Positions 61,443 through 64,000 of a stretch of DNA of 64,000 nt are shown here, piece by piece. The number at the start of each line of letters is the position of its first letter. Within the stretch, counting starts at the first letter, position 1. Source of the DNA: Pseudomonas sp. EpS/L25 (GTDB lineage: Bacteria > Pseudomonadota > Gammaproteobacteria > Pseudomonadales > Pseudomonadaceae); NCBI RefSeq assembly GCF_001512295.1, contig NZ_LNUP01000014.1, forward strand, positions 23,757-87,756, written 5' to 3'. Position numbers and translations under genes: made by a program. The notes below the pieces were generated by a model. It ran no database searches. It was not told the DNA's origin and worked only from the letters and a program-made list of their open reading frames with translations.

Positions 61443-61901
61443 CTACTCCGGCTCCTGGAGCCTATCGGCCTCGGCGCGTTGCCGCTGCCGCCACTGATCC
61501 AGATAGACCACTTGGCCATGCTCCGGCTTTGCCTGGTACACGGGCGCCGAAGCCACCACCGAATCCGCGGCCGGCCGTTCGACTTCAGGTACCACGAAAG
61601 GTGCGAACTCCACCTTGGCCAGGGTCTTGCCGAACAGCGCCAGGGACGCGTTCAGGCGCTCCTCCCCGGTCACGGTGAATTCGAAGGCGAACAGCCGCGC
61701 GAGTCGCTTGCGCCCCTGGGCGTCCGCCAGCCAGCGGAAGCGCGAAAAGGCCACGGCGCCGTCCAGCAGCGTCACCTTGCGGCGCCGACACTCCTGCTCT
61801 GCAAGCCACAACGCTCGCTCGCGAATGCCGTGGCCATGCCAGAACCACAGACCGATGCCGACCGCACCCAGCAACAGGCAGAGATTACCTAGCGTCAGCA
61901 T
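61443..61901 (-). CDS. DUF3301 protein, 152 residues
   Basis: The protein begins with a single transmembrane helix (LTLGNLCLLLGAVGIGLWFW), then ALWLAEQECRRRKVTLLDGA and FSRFRWLADAQGRKRLARLF, features of the DUF3301 family. The C-terminal part is disordered and basic. A membrane-anchored small protein of unknown function. Confidence 0.8.
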   Translation of the reverse strand: MLTLGNLCLLLGAVGIGLWFWHGHGIRERALWLAEQECRRRKVTLLDGAVAFSRFRWLADAQGRKRLARLFAFEFTVTGEERLNASLALFGKTLAKVEFAPFVVPEVERPAADSVVASAPVYQAKPEHGQVVYLDQWRQRQRAEADRLQEPE

Positions 61902-61932
61902 CTTCGCTCCTCATCGAAAGGTACCGCCGTCA

Positions 61933-62106
61933 CTAACGCCGCGCCGCGTCACCGGATCCCGTCTCGTTCAACAGGCGAATGTTCTCACGCTCACCTTTGT
62001 ACAGCGCCAGAGGGGCGATTTCCTTACCCAGCAAAGGCACCTGCTGTTGGTGCCATATGTAGTAGAAAACGTTCAGAACCACCAATAGCAGAAACAACCA
62101 ACGCAT
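61933..62106 (-). CDS. short membrane protein resembling the N-terminus of the SPOR-domain protein after coaX
   Basis: This 57-residue product has one helix ([20 protein letters not shown]) and then LLGKEIAPLALYKGERENI, which I recognise as the N-terminus of the SPOR-domain protein that follows coaX in other pseudomonads. The C-terminal SPOR domain of about 150 residues is absent: the frame ends in TAG at 61933-61935. The gene overlaps the coaX stop (ATGATG). It may be a truncated remnant or a reduced but functional membrane peptide. Confidence 0.65.
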   Translation of the reverse strand: MRWLFLLLVVLNVFYYIWHQQQVPLLGKEIAPLALYKGERENIRLLNETGSGDAARR

Positions 62107-62858
62107 CATTCGTTCTCGAGCGGACACGCCAAAGCCAATCCAGCAAACACCATATCGGGCACGATTCGCGCGCCTGGAACGACATGCTTGACCAGTTCCG
62201 CGTCACCGCCAGTCAGAAAGATCTCGCAACCTTCGGCGAACATCTCCTGCGCCAGCTCGTACTGGGTGCGGACGAAGCCCTTGAGCATGTACAGACAACC
62301 CCGTTCCACGGCCTCGATGGTCGTGCGTCCCGGCGCCTCGTAGCGTTCACCACTGGCCCAATGTGGATCGTAGCGGATACGACGGGTGTGGGTCTGCAGT
62401 TCCCGACGCATCAACGGAATCCCCGGACAGATGAAACCTCCCTGGTGTTCGCCCTGGGCATCCACCAGGTCGGCGGTGACCGCCGTCCCCAGGTCCAGCA
62501 CCACGCACGCCTTGCCCTGGGCCAACTGCACGGCAGCCAGGATCACCAGCCAACGATCCATGCCCAGGCGCTGGTGATCCCGATAGCCGTTGCGCACCCC
62601 GTTCCAGCTTTCCACGGGCAGCGCCTGATGACAGGCGACGCCGAAGGTCGCCGTCAGTCGCTCCTTGAGCTGCTGGGTCTCTTCATCGCTACGGACACTG
62701 ACCAGTCGACAGGCGACGAACCTTGGCATTGCCGACTCGGACAGAGCGGCGACCAGGGCCTCGTCGCTATCGACGATACCGGTGCGGACGACATCGGCAT
62801 GGGGATCGAGCAGCCGCCATTTAATCAGACTATTGCCGCAATCAAGCTCAAGAATCAT
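62106..62858 (-). CDS. coaX: type III pantothenate kinase
   Basis: A 250-residue CoaX, which phosphorylates pantothenate as the first step of coenzyme A synthesis. The phosphate-binding [13 protein letters not shown], the catalytic [14 protein letters not shown] and [10 protein letters not shown] motifs match the acetate and sugar kinase fold. The start ATG 62858 overlaps the end of birA by 11 bp. Translation is coupled with birA, as in other pseudomonads. Confidence 0.93.
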   Translation of the reverse strand: MILELDCGNSLIKWRLLDPHADVVRTGIVDSDEALVAALSESAMPRFVACRLVSVRSDEETQQLKERLTATFGVACHQALPVESWNGVRNGYRDHQRLGMDRWLVILAAVQLAQGKACVVLDLGTAVTADLVDAQGEHQGGFICPGIPLMRRELQTHTRRIRYDPHWASGERYEAPGRTTIEAVERGCLYMLKGFVRTQYELAQEMFAEGCEIFLTGGDAELVKHVVPGARIVPDMVFAGLALACPLENE

Positions 62859-63795
62859 GGTCGAGGCTCAAACTCAATTCACCACCGTTGAATGCCTGCG
62901 TCCGACCGTCTACACGCATGAGAATGGACCCATCTTCGGCAACTCCTTCCACTGTGCCCTGGATGCAGCGAGCCCCCGAAGACAGGGTAACCGCTCGACC
63001 TTGCCAGCCATGATAACGCTCCCACTCGTCCCGCAGGACGGTGAATCCCGACTGCCGATGAATTTGCCAGAGGCTATCGATCTCCCGGAGCAGCAGACCG
63101 GCCACCGCATTGCGATCCTGCAGCGCGCCCAGGGCTTCGGCCATGGAGATCCAGGGCTGATCGATATTGTCAGCCAAACGCATGTTCACATTGATACCGA
63201 TCCCAATGATCGCCTGGCAGGTATCGTGCGGGTCCCCGGATAACTCGATGAGGATGCCGGCCAACTTTCGACCACGAACCAGCACGTCATTGGGCCATTT
63301 CAACCGGGCATCCTCGACACCCAGGCGCTGCAGGGTTCGAATGACCGCCAGGCCCATGGTCAGACTCAGCGCCTGCAGCTTCTGAATGCCGCCCTGGCTG
63401 GACACCACCGCGGTGAGATAGAGATTCTTGCCATAGGGACTGACCCAAGCCCTGCCACGACGGCCGCGACCGGCCTGCTGATGCTCGGCGAGCAGGACGA
63501 ACGGCGGCTGCTCCTGCCGCTGCAGCCGGCGTTGCGCCTCCGCATTGGTGGAGTCTATGGAGGACAGCACCGTCACCGGCCAGCCACCCTCTTGGGCGAT
63601 CAACTCGCCATCGAGCAGGAACAGGGGCTCCTCGAGACGATAACCGCGCCCCGGGACCTTGAAGACCTCGATGCCCAGGTCTTCACCGAGCATTTTCAGG
63701 CGCTTCCAGATGGCACTTCGGGAAACACCCAGCGCCTCACCCAGCTCGACGCCGGAATGAAATTTCCCATCACTCAGCAGTTTCAGCAACGGCAT
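62848..63795 (-). CDS. birA: biotin protein ligase / biotin operon repressor
   Basis: A 315-residue BirA. An N-terminal winged helix ([20 protein letters not shown], then [10 protein letters not shown]) gives it the possible repressor function. The ligase domain contains the biotin/ATP site in [17 protein letters not shown] and [17 protein letters not shown]. The C-terminal SH3-like domain is present. It biotinylates acetyl-CoA carboxylase and represses biotin genes. It is 84 bp from the end of the 5S rRNA. Confidence 0.94.
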   Translation of the reverse strand: MPLLKLLSDGKFHSGVELGEALGVSRSAIWKRLKMLGEDLGIEVFKVPGRGYRLEEPLFLLDGELIAQEGGWPVTVLSSIDSTNAEAQRRLQRQEQPPFVLLAEHQQAGRGRRGRAWVSPYGKNLYLTAVVSSQGGIQKLQALSLTMGLAVIRTLQRLGVEDARLKWPNDVLVRGRKLAGILIELSGDPHDTCQAIIGIGINVNMRLADNIDQPWISMAEALGALQDRNAVAGLLLREIDSLWQIHRQSGFTVLRDEWERYHGWQGRAVTLSSGARCIQGTVEGVAEDGSILMRVDGRTQAFNGGELSLSLDHDS

Positions 63796-63835
63796 GCTCG
63801 AACTCCCGTTCGACTTTCTTCCGCCCCAAAGACAA

Positions 63836-63866
63836 CACCCCCGCCAGAGTGAACTGAGCGGGGGTG
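63836..63866 (-). terminator. rRNA operon terminator
   Basis: Inverted repeat CACCCCCGC / GCGGGGGTG with a 13-base loop, 14 bases beyond the 5S 3' end, followed on the minus strand by a T-rich stretch (TTGTCTTT). Confidence 0.75.
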
Positions 63867-63879
63867 CTGGGTATTAGGC

Positions 63880-63997
63880 GCTTGACGATGACCTACTCTC
63901 ACATGGGGAAACCCCACACTACCATCGGCGATGCATCGTTTCACTTCTGAGTTCGGGAAGGGATCAGGTGGTTCCAATGCTCTATGTTCGTCAAGCA
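63880..63997 (-). rRNA. rrf: 5S ribosomal RNA
   Basis: About 118 bases on the minus strand, reading TGCTTGACGAACATAGAGCA at the 5' end and ...CATCGTCAAGC at the 3' end, which pair. The inner GATCCCTTCCCGAACTCAGA, GAAACGATGCATCGCCGATG and TGTGGGGTTTCCCCATGTGA are the Pseudomonas-type 5S sequence. The rest of the rRNA operon (23S, 16S) should lie beyond the window on the same strand. Confidence 0.95.
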
Positions 63998-64000
63998 ATT

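Overview
The window is chromosomal DNA of a high-GC gammaproteobacterium, almost certainly a Pseudomonas. The support is a rrn-birA-coaX edge with a Pseudomonas-type 5S rRNA, a CioAB cyanide-insensitive oxidase, a YejK nucleoid protein, a CueR/CopA/CopZ copper module, and GTAGGAGCGG-type REP palindromes. The P. oryzihabitans/psychrotolerans branch is a guess from gene content only. No prophage, integrative element, CRISPR array or complete insertion sequence was seen. Coding density is high and most genes are core or common accessory pseudomonad genes.

Layout. 1-5.6 kb: an amine/amino-acid catabolic cluster (end of a FAD oxidoreductase, a DapA-family lyase/aldolase, an aldehyde dehydrogenase, a LysP-like permease, a GntR regulator). 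5.8-12.7 kb: yejK, two proteins of unknown function, folA, a DUF2868/DUF3482 membrane protein-GTPase pair and a proline-iminopeptidase-like hydrolase. 12.7-13.7 kb: a gene-free 1 kb long inverted repeat. 13.7-20.6 kb: cioAB plus a DUF2474 peptide, an MFS exporter, and an SDR dehydrogenase/GH15 pair. 21-25 kb: a lone receiver domain, a BetT choline transporter behind a BetI-like operator, and an AbrB-family membrane protein. 25.7-29.4 kb: two diguanylate cyclases and an HDOD protein, a small signalling cluster. 29.5-43.5 kb: small hypotheticals, a sirtuin, an FtsH-like protease paralog, a QEGLA-motif protein, a DUF1445/MFS pair, a VOC protein, a LysR regulator, a PiT phosphate transporter and ZapE. 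43.5-49 kb: a MAPEG protein, a Bcr/CflA exporter with a divergent TtgR/AcrR-type repressor, and the copZ/copA-cueR copper module. 49-58.4 kb: RlmI, two pairs of related small proteins, AsmA, exporters and a DeoR regulator. 58.5-64 kb: a hydrolase, a secreted tandem-repeat protein, an MFS protein, DUF3301, a shortened SPOR-family gene, coaX, birA and the 5S end of an rRNA operon.

The most unusual content lies between genes. Three families of palindromic or inverted-repeat elements recur: five copies of a 140-250 bp palindrome that often touches or supplies stop codons of flanking genes, four copies of a 165-200 bp MITE-like element with CTAG ends, and the 0.8 kb inverted repeat. REP palindromes are also present. 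Regulatory dyads can be read for CueR (a perfectly symmetric bidirectional promoter), BetI, a TtgR-like repressor, an Anr-like site before cioA, and direct repeats before the DeoR gene. The best candidate for a novel gene product is the secreted four-fold 25-residue repeat protein at 59.55-60.01 kb.
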